A program made the translations under genes and the position numbers. Positions 46,279 to 57,308 of a DNA stretch of 64,000 nucleotides are shown piece by piece. The number at the start of each line of letters is the position of its first letter. Positions within the stretch are counted from its first letter, which is position 1. The DNA comes from Xestospongia bergquistia (taxonomy: Eukaryota > Porifera > Demospongiae > Haplosclerida > Petrosiidae). The stretch covers positions 6,371,001 to 6,435,000 of the forward strand of contig OZ014411.1 of the NCBI GenBank assembly GCA_963965975.1. Reading direction: 5' to 3'. The notes below the pieces were generated by a model. That model saw only the letters and a list, made by a program, of their open reading frames with translations, had not been told where the DNA came from and did not search any database.

Positions 46279-47674
46279 TCAATCCATTTGACTAATTTGG
46301 ATCAATGGGGCATTATGTTTGTTAGGGGAGAGTGGTCTGCACTTACACTGCATAACTTGGTTGATATAAACAGACTTGTAATGACCAACATCATAATTTA
46401 AATGAACTGTAGTAGAATTTGGAGACATCTTACGTACTGTTGAAACACCTTCCCATATGGGTTGGAATTTGGATGCATGTGGATTAGCTAACGATACATG
46501 GTCATTCTCTTGCGATGGCGCTCTATACTTCGCTTTCTTGTCATAACCTTTCTTCTGGGTGTGTCCAGCATAGACTAAATTTGCATCTACCATGTCATAC
46601 ATTTCTGCTAGCTTCTGTCTCAGGTAGAACTCTTAACATTGCATATTGAAGGCACAATCACTATCTGTGATAGTTAAAAGTTCTGTGCGTTTCTCCACAA
46701 TATATTCGCAACATCTGAATGATAGAATGGTTAGCTCTCTCTACCATACCGTTTCCTTGCGGATGGTAAGGGGTTATATGTGATTTAGTTATTCCCAAAG
46801 CTTCACAAGTATGTCTCAGAATAGTACTCTCAAAGTTGGGACCTTGATCACAATGCAGGATTCTAGGTAAACCGTAAACAGAGAATATTTTCACAAGGTG
46901 ACAAAAAATAGTATCTGCTGTTAGATCATTGTGAGGTATATCATCAAGCCATTTTGTGAAATACACTTTTACCACAAGCAGATAAAAATTACCATTCTCT
47001 GAAGTAGGAGGGACCTTTAAAATATCTGTAACAATCATCTCTTAAGGTTTTCTGATTGGAGTGTTAACAAGGGGATAAGCTGCATTTAGATCTTTGGGAC
47101 AGTTCACACATTTTGCAAATTGTCCCTTCCCATGCCAATCCAATATGTCTTTGAGCATGCTTTTGCAATTTCTTTCATAACCTTCATGGCCTGCCAGAGG
47201 GGTATCAAGACATTGCTGTATGCAACAGGACTGTAATAAAGGAGGGACAACCACCAGCACTTTAGGATCGTGGCACCCAAGTGATGGTCTACTGTTATAT
47301 AGAACACCATCCTTAACAATAAACTATGACCAGATTTGGTGCCACCTTTTTAAGGTACATCCCTTACACTAGGTTTCATTTGCATGACCTGAAGTTGAGA
47401 GATGATTGTTTTCAAAATTGGGTCGTTTATTTGATGGTGATGGAGCTCTTGTAGTTATAAGCCAGTTCTAGTGCCCTTGCTACGTTGTTGAGCCTTGATA
47501 GCACATCTGCATTGGTGTTGTCTTCCCTATTCGATATTTTATTTTGAAGTTGTATTCCTAATGAGTGAGCACCAAACTTCTGAGTTCACATTGTATTTTT
47601 TGGACAGCCTCTGAAGCAGATTGTGATCATTGTAGTAATGATGCTCTGATTTATTCAGTGCTCTGCTAGCATAT
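46279..47674 (-). mobile_element. Ty3/gypsy pol fragment (RNase H end and integrase)
   Basis: On the minus strand the order is RNase H end (YASRALNKSEHHYYNDHNLL near 47670, NREDNTNADVLSRL near 47500), integrase zinc region (GHEGYERNCKSMLKDI, CVNCPKD), integrase core (FTKWLDDIPHNDLT, LHCDQGPNFES, PYHPQGNGMVERANHSI) and a tail (KKAKYRAPSQEN). The Asp and Glu of the core are present in the second and third motifs. Frame breaks near 47040 and 46640 separate the pieces. Gag, protease and reverse transcriptase are missing. Confidence 0.82.
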
Positions 47675-47689
47675 ACATCTACTAGTGTT

Positions 47690-47925
47690 GTTTTAGTAAG
47701 GAAAAGTAATTTAGTTTAGTTTGGTATTGGAGAAGGATATAAAATACATTTTAGTTTAGTTTAGTTTTATGTAACCAGAAAAGTAATTTTAGTTGGTATT
47801 ATTTTAGTTTTCAATTTGATTTTAGTTTAGTTTTAGTAAGGAGTTGGCAAAGCAATTTTAGTTAGTATTAGTGTAGTAGTTTAATATAGTTTTCTAGTTA
47901 ATATTAGTTTACTTGATTCACTTAA
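47690..47925. repeat. TTTAG-rich low-complexity repeat
   Basis: The sequence is dominated by imperfect 'tttagt' and 'ttttagtttag' units. It lies at the right edge of the gypsy fragment. Confidence 0.75.
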
Positions 47926-48158
47926 TTTTGCAGTCATATAAGAAAAGGCAATCAAATAATGACAGGTCTAAGTTGTGGTTTGTCAGTCTACCTATTGTGC
48001 CTTTCCCACCAACAGAAAACATTCGTTCCATGGCTGTAAGGCAGTGGTACCCTACCACATTCCTCTCCATTATGTTTTACTACCAGATAAATGCTTTTTT
48101 CTCTTCTTCTAAGTACTTGAAGTGGTTCAAAATGCAGCTTTCCTTAGGGTCTTAGGGT
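47926..48158. other. Short unassigned stretch
   Basis: A plus open frame (47913-48155) covers most of this stretch, but I do not recognise the product. It ends where a truncated LTR begins. Confidence 0.3.
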
Positions 48159-48237
48159 GTTGTTGGTTTTAGTTTAATTATTGAATCATTGAGTTATTGA
48201 CAATTTCACACAACACTGAGGGTATACGACATTGGTG

Positions 48238-49302
48238 ATGAGGGAAACCATGGCATATTCGATACAATTCAAAGAATTCGATAACAAAGTGGAGCCATGG
48301 AAGCAGTATGCAGAGAGACTCGGACATGTACTTGATGGTAACAACATCACAGATATTGAGAAGAAGAGACCTCACCTACTCTTTTGCATTGGTCTGACTA
48401 CATACTCACTACTGATGGGCTAGTTGCTCCAGACAAGCTCGCAGACAAATCGTATAATGAACTAGTGAAAGTTCTTTTAGATCACTTTGATCCGCAACTG
48501 AGTGAAATTGTGGAAAGGTTCAAGTTCCACACATGAATGGAATCGGTAAACAATTTTGTGGCAGAACTCAGACACCTGGCAAAGTACTGTAACTCTGCAT
48601 CCTTGAACGACCTTGTCTGAGATCAAATAATATGCGGTATAAACAATGAAAGTATACAAAGTTATCTTCTGTTGGAAACAGCTATGAAGCTTACCTTCGA
48701 TAAAGTGTTAGAGATAGCTACTCGTATGGAGGCAGCTAGGACACGCATGGAGAAATACAATCAGGGTGCTCACAACTGGCAGAAGTACATAAAGTAGCAG
48801 CTGTAGCATCTCAAGAATGAGTCAGTTACTACAGGTGTGGAGCAAAGGTCACTTGGCAGATAAATGCAAGTTCAGAGATTCGAAATGTTTCCTTTGTGGC
48901 AAAACAGGCCACATCCAAAAAACGTGTAGATCATCTGCTGGTAAACCAAAGACTGCCCTTAAAAAGGAAAGGTGAAACAAAGTACAACCCATACAATACT
49001 TGACCTTGAATAGAATAGGAAAGAAAAACCCCTGGGAGGCTACCATAGACATCGACAACAAGATGGTTACAATGGAAATATATACAGGAACTTCACTTTC
49101 CCTAATGTCCTGGACACAATTCCAACAGCTTTGGCCAGACCAACCACTACAACAGACGAATGTTATTCTCAGAACGTACTCGGGTGACCAAGTCAAAGCT
49201 AAAGGAAGTGCTGACGTCACAGTACAGAACAACAATCAGGCAACAAAGCTACCTTTGCTGATAGTGGAGGGACCAGGGCCAACGTTACTTGGACATAATT
49301 GA
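48238..49302 (+). pseudogene. Gag and protease region of the decayed gypsy element
   Basis: Gag pieces include FDNKVEPWKQYAERLGHVLD, LVKVLLDHFDPQLSEIVERF and NNFVAELRHLAKYCNSASL, interrupted by stops. A second zinc knuckle upstream of CFLCGKTGHIQKTC is split by a frame change. The protease piece (49000-49302) contains DNKMVTMEIYTGTSLSLMSW and ends GPTLLGHN. Confidence 0.75.
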
Positions 49303-49534
49303 ATAGAGCAGATAAGATTAGACTGGTGCAATATTTTTGAGATCAAACAAGATTGACTACAAGAGATATTGGCAAAACACGAGGAGGTATTCAAACCAAA
49401 TCTAGGGAAACTGCAGGGATTTCAACCCAAGTTGCACGTACAAGAAGCAGTTAAAACAAAATTCCACAAGGCCAGATCAGTACCATACTTGATGAAAGCA
49501 AGAATAGAAGAGGAACTTGACTGACTTGTGAACC

Positions 49535-50500
49535 TTGATATTCTTCAATCAGTGCAAATTCAGACTGGCAACTCCAGTGGTACCAGTGCTGAAACCTGAC
49601 AACTCAGTGCGTTTATGCAGGAATTATAAGGTGACTCTAAATCCCGTGTCAAAACTAGAACATTACCCAATACTGAAACTTCAAGACCTCTTCGCAATCC
49701 TGGGAGGAGGGAAGAAATTCTCGAAATTGGACATGAGCCAAGCATACCAACAGATAGAACTCAATGAAACATCCAGGAAATACAGAGTGATTAACACCCA
49801 TTGAGGATGTTTTGAGTATAAGAGGCTACCATTTGGAATATTGTCGGCCCCAGCAGTATTTTAGCACATCATGGAAAATCTCCTTCATGGAATCCAAGGA
49901 GTTGTTGTCTAGTTGGATGACGTATTGATCACAGGAAAAATGGAACAAGAACATCTGGCAATGCTTGACACAGTATTGTCAAGATTGATGATGGCTGGTC
50001 TTAGATTGAAGAAAACAAAATGCTCATTTATGACAGAATCAGTAATGGGACACACGATCGATTCAAAGGGCCTACACCCAAGATTGTCACAGTTATTCAT
50101 GAAGCACCAACCCTGAAGAATGTCGTCACCCAATTGAAATGTGATGCTTCCCCTTATGCCATTGGGGCCGTGTTACCTCAAAGGTATCTGTATGGTATGG
50201 AAAAATCAAGTGGATATGCCTCATGAACACTGACACCAACAGAAAAGAACTACTCACAGTTAGAACATGAAGGACTAGCTTGCATTTTTGGAGTAAAAAA
50301 ATTCCATGGATACCTTTTTGGAAGACCATTCACTCTGTTTACTGACAACTTACCCCTGAAGAGCTTATTCAACGAAATTCAAGGAATACCACAACATGCT
50401 TCAAGCAGAATACAGAGATGGGCACTGAAGCTGGCATCATATGAGGATACTATCCGTTTTCCACCAACCCACAAGCATGGCAATGCAGACACATTATACA
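49535..50500 (+). pseudogene. Reverse transcriptase and RNase H region of the decayed gypsy element
   Basis: Recognisable motifs are VPVLKPDNSVRLCRNYKV, KFSKLDMSQAYQQIEL (catalytic Asp kept), LPFGILSAPAVF, and LDDVLITG after a stop. RNase H shows KCDASPYAIGAVLPQR, LTPTEKNYSQLEHEGLA and PPTHKHGNADTLYRLP. Stops occur at several points. Confidence 0.8.
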
Positions 50501-50539
50501 GACTCCCAATCAAAGATCCAGAAGGGAAAGACGAAGACT

Positions 50540-51796
50540 TGCCCATAGAATTGGTCCTTTTGATGGAAGCAACAGATCAGATGCCTATCACAGCTGAGAA
50601 TATTCAGAAACGGACCCAGTCAGATGAACTTCTTAGTCATGTATACCATTATACCCAAAAAGGTGTCCCTACAGACATACCGGAAACCTTAAAAATGTAC
50701 AGTTCAAGACAAACAGACTTGTCTACATTAAATGGATGTCTCTTGTGGAATAATAGAGTTGTAATTAAAGAACCTGGAAGAAGATAGTTGCTAAATGAAC
50801 TATATCAAGCTCACATTGGAATGGCCAAAATGAAAAGCCTTGCACATATGTATCTATGGTGGCCAAAATCAATGACAATATTGAGAAAATTGTGAGACAG
50901 TATCAGAAGTGTCAGGAACAGCAACCAGAAGTTATATCAGCACCACTACATCCATGGAAATGGCCAAGTAGTTCTTGGAACAGAATTCACGTAGATCATG
51001 AAGGATCTTTTCTGAATTCAACGTTTCTCATTATTGTGGACTCTCATACCAAATGGGTTGAGATATTTCAAGTACCACCAATATCTTCAACAATAACTAT
51101 CCAATGTTTACAAACCACCTTCGCTCAGTTCGGATTACCACAGGAAATAGTGTCAGACAATGGATCGTCATTCACAAGTACAGAATTTCAGCAATTTGTT
51201 AAAGCCAATGGAATAAACCATGTTGTTACAGCCCCCTATCAACCACAAGGTAATGATTTAGCCAAATGCATGGTACAAACCTTTAAGAATTCAATGAAAA
51301 CGTGTACAAATGGCACTATAACATATAAACTCAACCGATTTCTGAGCCAGTATCGAACCACTCCGCACCGAACAACAGGTGTAACACCAGCTGAATTAAT
51401 GTTTGGACAAACAGTAAACTCAGCTCAAGCCAAACAAAAGAGTATTTTGATAAAAGGACTAAAAATAGAGTTTTCAATGAGAATGATCTTGTTTATGTTC
51501 GTAACTATTCCAGATCCTCAAACGTTGGATAGATACCTGCACAGATTAAAAGACAAATTAGAAATGTATTGTATGAAGTTATTCTGCAAGATAATAGCTT
51601 TCCTCAGAGACATGTCAACCAATTGAAAATCATGGTGGACGAGGGGATTCCTGAGTTAGAGGCAAGCTCTCATACATCAGTGAGGAACATGGGACAGAGT
51701 TCTCAAACAAATTCGCCCACATCTTTAGGGACATCACACTACCCAGTTCAAAGTCAGAGAGCACCAATTCGATTTGATGATGAGGATTGGAGCTAA
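50540..51796 (+). pseudogene. Integrase region of the decayed gypsy element
   Basis: Pieces read LLNELYQAHIGMAKMKSL (zinc region), WNRIHVDHEGSFLNSTFLII, VSDNGSSFTSTEFQQF and TAPYQPQGNDLAKCMVQTF, with the long open part at 50856-51626. The two Asp positions are kept and the Glu is replaced by Lys. The tail (51569-51796) overlaps in another frame and ends just before the 3' LTR. Confidence 0.8.
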
Positions 51797-51807
51797 GAGG
51801 GGGAGAG

Positions 51808-51949
51808 TGTAACATAGTGACATGGAATTTAATAATGAACTTAATAACTACGACTTATGTAAAGTGTATGTATGTTGGTTTTAGTTCAGTTATTGAGTTA
51901 TCGAGTTATTGACAGTTTGACATAACACTGAGGTTTGGGGAATACAACA
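51808..51949 (+). repeat. 3' LTR of the decayed gypsy element
   Basis: This 142-bp LTR starts with TG and ends with CA. Its last 80 bases or so match 48159-48231. The host sequence 'ataatgtact' that follows is shared with 56699 onward. Confidence 0.75.
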
Positions 51950-52017
51950 ATAATGTACTGCAAACTTGTTTACATAATCTTCAGAAACATTTAGTCAAAA
52001 CAACAAATAAGTGACAG

Positions 52018-52234
52018 TGTAGTGTGTGTAGTGTATTACTGTAGTTGACTCATTTGTGTGTACAAAACCATAAGTGTTAATGTGTTAATTATGTGATCAT
52101 TTATTTTCTAGAACATTCTGTGATTTTGTGTAAAATTTCCTAACTATGTATATATTCAAAGAGTTCTTGTTGTTGAAATATACCATTGTTAAACTGAGAC
52201 TTGAACTTTAACTGGCAGATTTACACACGTTATA
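52018..52234 (+). repeat. 5' LTR of the deletion derivative
   Basis: This is the 217-bp partner of 54131-54347, ending GTTATA directly before the primer binding site. Confidence 0.9.
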
Positions 52235-52251
52235 TTGGTGTCAGGAGTGGG

Positions 52252-53204
52252 ATGGCTACTTTTGACTTACCCCTTCCAGAGATTACTGTTGAAGAGTTCC
52301 CCAAGGCATGGACTCGATTTGAACTCGTATCTGCTGCAAAGGAATGGAATGCCGAGATACAAGCATTGATCTTGCTGACACTATTGCAAGGGAAACTAGT
52401 AGACTACTATGTCAACCTGGACACAACCAGTAAAGTTGACCAGAATCTACTGAAGGTGGCGCTTATGAAGAAAGATGGCCTGACTCAAGACCCACTAATA
52501 GCGGGGAAGCTGTTCATTTCTCGTTGCCAGCGCTCAGGTGAAAAGCTGTAGATTTTGCTGATCATTTGAAGAAGTTATTCAAACAGCCTTACCCAGATGA
52601 GGATTTGGCCTCTGGTATTTTGCTGCAACATTTCCTAACAGGATTGGTGCCCCCCGTAAGCCAGCAAATATTGTTGCGCAGGCAGCCTACGACCTTCGAG
52701 CAAGCAGTTCAGAATGCGAGGGAGGTAGAATATGCACTAAACTTCGAAACGAAACCCACCAAACCAGCTACGAAGGACATCAACATGATCAATAAGCTGC
52801 ATGCTATGGAAGATCCAAAGCTGGCCATTCAATTACAACAGGTATTTAGCAAATCCTTTAAACAGCACATTGAAAGGTTGACGAATGTCTTTCAAGTACT
52901 GCGCCAAGCAGGCCTAACATTAAAGCTCAACAAGTGTTATTTTGCTCAAAGGGAAGTCAAGTACCTTGGACACATAGTATCTACTGCAGATGTTCGCCTA
53001 GACCCTGCAAAGACTGAGGCAGTATCTACATATCCAATTCCAAACAATGTGAAGGAGCTCAGGCAGTTTTTAGGACTAGCCAACTACTACCGCTGGTTTG
53101 TAGTTGATTATTCCAGGGTTGCAGAACCATTCCATAAGCTTCTGACAAAGGAAAATGGCTTCCACTGGGATTCCAAATGCCAAAATGCTTTTGATGAGCT
53201 CTAA
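52252..53204 (+). pseudogene. Gag fused to the reverse-transcriptase thumb by internal deletion
   Basis: Gag begins near the Met at 52252 (MATFDLPLPEITVEEF) and runs to a frame break near 52550. A second open frame (52566-53204) continues gag (LLQHFLTGLVPPVSQQILL, FEQAVQNAREVEYAL) and then, near 52845, switches in frame to pol sequence: HIERLTNVFQVLRQAGLTL, KYLGHIVSTADVRLDPAK and LRQFLGLANYYRWFV. Protease and the fingers/palm of the polymerase, including its catalytic site, are gone. Confidence 0.85.
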
Positions 53205-53213
53205 CACAGACTA

Positions 53214-53806
53214 GTGAGCCCACCCATCCTTGCATTCCCAGATTTCAGCCAGCAATTCGTGCTGTATACTGATGTGTTGGATTCAGCTATGGGGGGAGTC
53301 CTGAGCCAGAATCAGGACGGCAAAGAACGAGTGATAGCATACATATCCCCAAGGTGTTATTCACATACAGAACCGCTCTCCATGAGTCTACAGGTTATTC
53401 TCCTTATTGAGTTAATTTTGGATGATCACCAAACCTTCCAGTAGATATAAAGCTAGGCAGGGTTCCCTTACCAGGAGAAGGGGAGGAGAAAGGAATTCCT
53501 GAGTTTGTGGAAGATGTGAACCGTTCACTAAAAGGAGTGTACAATGATGTGAGATGGAAACTGAATGAAGCACATCAAAAGAACAAATCAAAATATGAGA
53601 AAGTTGCTGGCAGCAACCTCACTGTAGGGGACAGAGTTTGGCTCTATGTCCCTGCTGTGAGGCAGGGAAGAAATAGGAAACCGTCTTCGTTGTGGCGTGG
53701 CCCTTACACTGTAATTGACAGGATTGGTGCTGTGACCTACTGGATACAGTTGATTGCATCTCCAAAGACATTGGTAGTTCATAGGAACAGACTAAAGCTC
53801 TGCTAA
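53214..53806 (+). pseudogene. RNase H remnant and pol tail of the deletion derivative
   Basis: The first piece (53214-53444) has PPILAFPDFSQQFVLYTDV and AMGGVLSQNQDGKERVIAYI from RNase H. After a second deletion the frame at 53507-53806 holds the post-integrase tail: NKSKYEKVAGSNLTVGDRV, WLYVPAVRQGRN, SSLWRGPYTVIDRIG and LVVHRNRLKLC. The integrase core is missing. Confidence 0.8.
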
Positions 53807-53903
53807 GGTGAGCCACAGGTCAAAGCCAGCAAGAAGCAACCTACACCTGCCCCACGAAAGAGAGGAAGTGAAGCAGCTGACTCTAACCCAACTTCTCCAC
53901 CAG

Positions 53904-53916
53904 CCCCCCCCCCCCC
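53904..53916 (+). repeat. Homopolymer run of 13 C
   Basis: A (C)13 tract interrupts the proline-rich end of the pol remnant. Its length is liable to polymerase slippage and to assembly error. Confidence 0.9.
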
Positions 53917-54130
53917 AGCGTCAAAGCCAACATATGCGGAAGTCATTGCGAATCAACAAGAAACTTGATCATCTGGAGGATATACAACCTCATCAGACGA
54001 ACTACCAATTGGGACAGGAAGACCACAACGTAATTGCAGACCCCTAGTGTGTTATGAAGATTATATTACTCATTGACTTTGTTACTTTCCTACTGATTTT
54101 GTGAGGACACAAAAACTAGAGGGGGAATAT

Positions 54131-54347
54131 TATAGTGTGTGCACTGTATTACTGTAGTTGACTCATTTGTGTTTACATAACGATAAGTGTTAATGTGTTA
54201 ATTATGTGATCATTTATTTTCTAGAACATTCTGTGATTTTGTGTAAAATTTCCTAACTGTATATATATTCAAAGAGTTCTTGTTGTTGAAATATACCATT
54301 GTCAAACTGAGACTTGAACTTTAACTGGCGGATTTACCCACGTTATA
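54131..54347 (+). repeat. 3' LTR of the deletion derivative
   Basis: This is the 217-bp partner of 52018-52234, starting TATAGTGTG after the purine tract. Confidence 0.9.
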
Positions 54348-54850
54348 ACATCATGTGTTATGATTATATACACTTACATCCATGTCAACAGAATGGTTAA
54401 TAAACACAACATGAAGTACTGTAAATAACTTAAATGTAGTTGACTTCTTGTCTGTGTAATAGACACTCCTCAACATCATCAATACATCAAGTAGTATCAA
54501 TATTATAGTATATTAGGCAACTATCTTTGTTTAGACCTAGCTAAAACTCATGGCATCTGAACCTTTACTCTCTTAATTCTATGTATCTATTGTACTGATT
54601 GCACAAATGAATGTGCATTCAAGCAATTGATCTAGTCCTTACTTGTATACTTAAAAGGACAGTCAATTTTAATAATTTCTGTTCTTTTATGGTTAAATTC
54701 CTTTTTATTTATCAAAGACAGTGGTTTAAACACTCAGAACAACATATTACACATAATAAAGTGCATGCAGACCACTTTACCATACTGTCCATGTCTGGGT
54801 GTGGCAATACACCCTCATAAAAGACATTATGTCTTTATATCTCACTGAGA

Positions 54851-55060
54851 ATGGGACAAGCATTAACTAGCTTATTAGACAGTCAACCATAGACATTTTC
54901 AAAAGATGAACTCATATTCTGCCACCCATTACCAGAACATGTCAAAGTAGAACTTCCAATATGTTTCTCAGTCATGTTATGGGAACCATACCTTGTTCTC
55001 TATTGTGGACACCATTTTTGTGGTCCCTGTAATTAACAAGTAAAGAAAATAAGTAACGTT
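54851..55060 (+). pseudogene. Truncated TRAF-like RING pseudogene
   Basis: This is a damaged copy of the start of the gene at 57309. It begins MGQALTSLLDSQP, hits a stop (TAG), continues TFSKDELIFCHPLPEHV and then a ruined RING: the first cysteine is Leu (ELPICFSVMLW) while CGHHFCGPC survives. A second stop follows. Similarity ends near 55060, before the second half of the RING, so zinc fingers and coiled coil are absent. Confidence 0.85.
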
Positions 55061-55154
55061 CCTTCCTTTACAATATTTTCTAGTATGACGTGTTTGCTGT
55101 TTACAATTTTTAATGTTTTTTATGTCCATGAATACTTACTGTGCATATGGAGGG

Positions 55155-55849
55155 TAGTCACTGTGATGGAGAGGGCGGTTGGACAATGGTGGTGTTTCTT
55201 AATATGAGATAACCTGGTTCATATTGTCCACCTGGACTAGAACAATATGACATCATTAATACCAGCTTGTGTTGGATTAATGGAAAAACTTATTTTGTTG
55301 GTTGTAACTCTGCTTTCTTCTCTACATATGGTCTCAACTATACCAAGATCTGTGGTCAAGTCAGAGGATACCAGTATGGATATCCTTATGCTTTTCTTTG
55401 TTATTATTAACAATGACACTTGTTTTGATCCTCAAATAAAGACATATGGAGTAACTCTTACCTACGGTAACAATCCTCGTAAACATATTTAGACTTATGC
55501 AGGAGGTTATTATCAACTAGGAGCATACTTATATTATTGTATCTGTAATAATGGCAGTTTATATATGAACTTTATTTTACCATTTGTTGGTAATGATTAC
55601 TACTGTGAATCAGGAACTAGTCTCTATAAATCAAAGGATCCTTTATTTCCTAATGATCCCCTCTGGGATGGTCAGGGCTGTCCTGGAGATGAGGCTACCT
55701 GTTGTACTTCTCCTAAGATGCCATGGTTTGTCAAGATGATACATGAGACAATTAGTGATGATATTGAGTTGAATACATGTGGTATCAATAATTATCAGAC
55801 TTATGTTTATGGTACACCCATTGACCTTGTTGAACTTTACATCAAATAA
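55155..55849 (+). pseudogene. Broken copy of a cysteine-rich secreted protein domain
   Basis: Pieces in sequence read HCDGEGGWTMVVFLNM, then after an in-frame stop SYCPPGLEQYDIINTSLC, CNSAFFSTYGLNYTKICGQV and RGYQYGYPYAF. After a frame change they read YGVTLTYGNNPRKHI, FILPFVGNDYYCESG, DPLWDGQGCPGDEATCC and DIELNTCGINN, ending LVELYIK and a stop. I know this domain pattern (GGW..V, CPPGL, GVT.TYG..R.HIWT, FVG.DYYC, DPLWDG.GC, DDIE) as an uncharacterised secreted family common in sponges and cnidarians. At least two stops and a frame shift make this copy inactive, and no signal peptide is visible. Confidence 0.65.
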
Positions 55850-57308
55850 GTTATTCCTACTACATACACACATGTCAATATATTAGACTATATTATATAC
55901 TGTGTATTTATGTTATGTGTACATTTTCATACTGATTCCCTAATTGATTTGAATTTCATCTTTTTGGTGTAATGATTATAATTAATATAGTTTGTGTAAT
56001 CATACTAAACGTTTAATGTTGCTTTGCCTAATATTTATAAGTGTAAGGTTAATAACAACAATTATATGTAGTCAATTATAAAGACATTGAAGAAAGGAGA
56101 ATTACTTTTAATAATCAAATATATGGGAATGCTTTAGTGCTAATTAATGTATGAATTTAAATGCAATACAAATATATATAATTATGTATACATATATAAT
56201 TATATATATTATGCTATTGTTTGGTTAATTGAATAATGATATTGTAGTATGTTAACTAAAATACATATATGGTTTTTATAGACTTCTTAATCGGTGTTAT
56301 TGACAAGTATGCATTGGTGGTTTTGTTGTTAAATAGACCAACCCTTTTGGTATAAATATTTGCTAACAACATTTATTTTTAGGTCTTTGTTACTCTGTTA
56401 GTATTTAAGTGACTCTCTGATGTTGTTGAAAAGGTTAATAAAAAGTAAACACATTTTAAGTTGATATCTATGTGAAGTTAACAAGATAAATTACTGATGT
56501 CATGATTATAAATGATGTGCTTTGTATATACAGACCATATTTGTTATATAGAGAGAGTGAGAAATCACATTCATGATTGATTATACTTGAGTAATTATCT
56601 TCATTAGAGCTTTAAAAAGATTTGTGTTACTGGAACTGTAATGCAGTAATATTATATTTCTCAACATAGCATGAATTAAACTGCCAAGACCTGTGATATA
56701 ATGTACTACAAACAAATATAAAGACTAATAGCAACATGACATTTAAATTTAGTATTTTCCTTATTTACATGATCTTTAGCATTATTTAGTCAAAACAACA
56801 ACTAAGCAACAGCATGAGTTATGATTGTATACACTTACATCCATGTCAACAAAATGGTTAGTACAACAGAAGAAGTACTATAAGCAACTCAAATGCAGCT
56901 GACTTCCTGTCTACACAATAGATACTGCACAACATCATTAACATGTCAAGTAGTATCAATGTTATAGGATATTAGACAATCACCTTTGTTCAGATGTAGT
57001 TAAAACTCATGGCATCTGAAGCTTTATTCTTTTAATTTTATATTTCTATTGTACTGAATGCAGAAATGAATGTGGATTCAAGCAATTGATCTTGTCCTTA
57101 CCTGTATACTTGAACAGACAGTCAATCTTAATATTTCTGTTCTTTTATGGTTACATTCCTTTTTGTTTATCAAAAGACAGTTAGTACAAACACTCAGAAA
57201 ACAACATATATAATTAATTAATGACACATAATGAAGTGACTACTCGTCTACTCGTGCATTAATGAGTGGGCCGTGCATATGTGGGTGTGGCCGCACACCT
57301 CACTGAGA
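55850..57308. other. Intergenic DNA upstream of the TRAF-like gene
   Basis: No gene is visible. There is an AT dinucleotide-rich stretch at about 56160-56215. From about 56699 the DNA is duplicated at 51950-54850, which makes it part of a local segmental duplication carrying the promoter side of the TRAF-like gene. Confidence 0.6.

Larger units (their letters stand above)
48159..51949 (+). mobile_element. Decayed Ty3/gypsy retrotransposon with truncated 5' LTR
   Basis: Right LTR 51808-51949 begins TGTAACATAGTG after the purine tract 'aagagggggagag' and ends in CA. The left LTR survives only as its last 70 bases or so (48159-48231), followed by a primer-binding-like TTGGTGATGAGGG. Internal order is gag (from 48238), a CCHC knuckle CFLCGKTGHIQKTC near 48890, protease near 49060, reverse transcriptase 49540-50110, RNase H 50120-50500 and integrase 50780-51420. 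Catalytic residues are lost in several places: the protease reads YTGTS rather than DTGTS, a stop replaces the Tyr before LDDVL in the reverse transcriptase, and the integrase Glu position reads Lys (GNDLAKCMVQ). Many stops are present. Confidence 0.85.
52018..54347 (+). mobile_element. Short gypsy deletion derivative with complete LTRs
   Basis: LTRs are 52018-52234 and 54131-54347, both 217 bp, differing at about eleven positions by eye. A primer binding site TTGGTGTCAGGAGTGGG follows the 5' LTR, and a purine tract 'agagggggaatat' precedes the 3' LTR. The target duplication is ACAG on the left and ACAT on the right, and the uninserted paralogue at about 56807 reads acag followed by catgag. 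Internally only gag, the reverse transcriptase thumb, part of RNase H and the pol tail remain. It can only have moved with enzymes from elsewhere, or has been deleted since insertion. Confidence 0.9.
51950..55060. repeat. Segmental duplicate of the TRAF-like gene upstream region, split by an LTR element
   Basis: Bases 51950-52017 and 54352-55055 together match about 56699-57520 with moderate divergence. The match is interrupted only by the LTR element at 52018-54347 and a few indels. The 56.7-kb copy therefore shows the site before insertion. Confidence 0.75.

Noticed and set aside
57273..57308. Twelve-codon N-terminal extension of the TRAF-like protein
   Set aside because: The pseudogene copy keeps the ATG at the 57309 equivalent and the following codons but not the upstream reading frame, so the extension is unlikely to be translated.
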